Notes under the pieces: model-generated
Database searches by the model: none
Told to the model about the DNA's origin: nothing
Seen by the model: only the letters and a program-made list of their open reading frames with translations
In this document: positions 6,666 to 7,363 of the stretch, in pieces
Position numbering within the stretch: the stretch's first letter is position 1
Layout of the letters: each line of letters opens with the position of its first letter
Program-made: the position numbers and the translations under genes
Source: Syntrophus sp. (in: bacteria)
GTDB taxonomy: Bacteria > Desulfobacterota > Syntrophia > Syntrophales > UBA8958
Direction of reading: 5' to 3'
DNA length: 7,363 nucleotides
Assembly: GCA_003451635.1 (NCBI GenBank)
Contig: DMAT01000356.1
Span: 1 to 7,363 of the forward strand

Positions 6666-6723
6666 ATGTTTTCCGCTAAAGCAGGCCTGTGCAAAAGGCT
6701 TTATTGAATGGGGATGGCCTTGA

Positions 6724-7363
6724 ATGATTGTTAAAATCTTCGGTAGTTCGGTAATCGGAATAGAGGCATACCTGATTGACGTCGAGGTCGATACCTCGCC
6801 GGGGTTGCCCCAGTTCTCCACGGTGGGGCTTCCCGATGTCTCCGTCCGGGAGAGTCGGGATCGGATCAAGGCGGCCGTAAAAAATTCCGGCTACCCCTTT
6901 CCCCGGCATCATGTCACCGTCAATCTTGCCCCGGCGGATATCAAGAAGGAGGGAACGGGTTTTGATCTCCCCATTGCGGCAGGCATCCTGGCGGCGGAAG
7001 GCGTGGTCGGCCCGGGCATGCTTCATGACTATATCCTCCTGGGAGAACTTTCTCTGAACGGGCGGATCAAGGGGGTGCACGGGGCCCTGCCGGCGTCTTT
7101 TCAGGCGAGGGAAGCGGGGCTTCGGGGTATCATCCTGTCCCGGGACAATGCCCCGGAAGCGGCCATGGTTGCCGGTATTGAGGTCATCCCGGTGGAAAGC
7201 CTCGCCGAGGTAGTGGAGTTTCTCAATGGCGCCAGGGAAATCAAACCGATGCAACTGGACGTGGAGGCGATGTTTCAGGGACCCTTGCCTGAAGACCATG
7301 ACTTCCGTGATGTTCAGGGTCAGGATCAGGCCAAACGGGCGATGGAGATTGCCGCCGCCGGGG
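6724..7363 (+). CDS. comM: YifB/ComM family Mg-chelatase-like AAA+ protein, N-terminal part (partial)
   Basis: The first 213 residues of a protein usually of about 500. ComM in naturally transformable bacteria is a hexameric helicase promoting branch migration during DNA integration; YifB homologues occur widely in bacteria not known to be transformable. Visible signatures are the start MIVKIFGSSVIGIEAYLIDV, GLPDVSVRESRDRIKAA (35-51), VTVNLAPADIKKEGTGFDLP (64-83), the LLGELSLNGRIKGVHGALP stretch (105-123), and DFRDVQGQDQAKRAMEIAAAG (193-213), which opens the AAA+ domain. The Walker motifs would follow immediately but are cut off. The start is firm: an in-frame TGA directly precedes the ATG, and GGGGA lies 9 nt upstream. 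The gene is divergent from the moaC operon and has its own promoter. Whether this host is transformable cannot be told from the window. Confidence 0.95.
   Translation, partial: MIVKIFGSSVIGIEAYLIDVEVDTSPGLPQFSTVGLPDVSVRESRDRIKAAVKNSGYPFPRHHVTVNLAPADIKKEGTGFDLPIAAGILAAEGVVGPGMLHDYILLGELSLNGRIKGVHGALPASFQAREAGLRGIILSRDNAPEAAMVAGIEVIPVESLAEVVEFLNGAREIKPMQLDVEAMFQGPLPEDHDFRDVQGQDQAKRAMEIAAAG

Noticed and set aside
6676..7299. Minus-strand open frame of 207 codons
   Set aside because: It is antisense to the comM-like gene, whose plus-strand translation matches the YifB/ComM family throughout.

Overview
The window reads as part of a bacterial chromosome. It looks most like a Desulfobacterota (former Deltaproteobacteria) genome, possibly a Syntrophales-type anaerobe. 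This rests on protein style, a Fis-type regulator and an envelope-precursor gene set beside pyrG; it is an inference, because no marker gene is present. No mobile element, RNA gene, CRISPR array or phage gene is visible.

Layout: six genes lie on the minus strand and are read from right to left. They are moaC (6535-6056), a small membrane protein with a PH-like domain (6059-5532), a Fis-type DNA-binding protein (5511-5215), a left-handed beta-helix GlmU-like acyltransferase without the uridylyltransferase half (5204-3954), a very large GlmS-like amidotransferase/SIS protein of 1261 residues (3963-178), and the first 60 codons of pyrG (181-1, cut by the window edge). The gaps are 20 nt, 10 nt, or overlaps of 4 and 10 nt, so this is very probably one operon. 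A 188-nt intergenic region (6536-6723) separates it from a divergent comM/yifB-type gene that runs off the right edge. That region holds a good sigma70-type promoter for the comM-like gene, an interrupted hairpin just downstream of the predicted transcription start, and a weaker candidate promoter facing moaC.

How the genes may work together: the central pair resembles two non-consecutive steps of UDP-GlcNAc synthesis (glutamine-dependent glucosamine-6-phosphate formation and GlmU-type acetyl transfer). It sits just upstream of CTP synthase, which supplies CTP for CMP-Kdo and phospholipids. The cluster therefore points to amino-sugar or cell-envelope precursor supply, with a Fis-like protein as possible local regulator. 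MoaC (molybdopterin) and the membrane protein seem to share the transcript rather than the pathway.

The most unusual object is the GlmS-like protein. Its catalytic Cys-Gly motif lies at residue 62, behind a predicted membrane helix and a Cys-rich stretch, instead of at residue 2. The glutaminase domain carries a roughly 150-residue insertion. The sugar-isomerase half keeps some but not all GlmS catalytic residues. About 320 residues of unrecognised sequence follow the place where GlmS normally ends.
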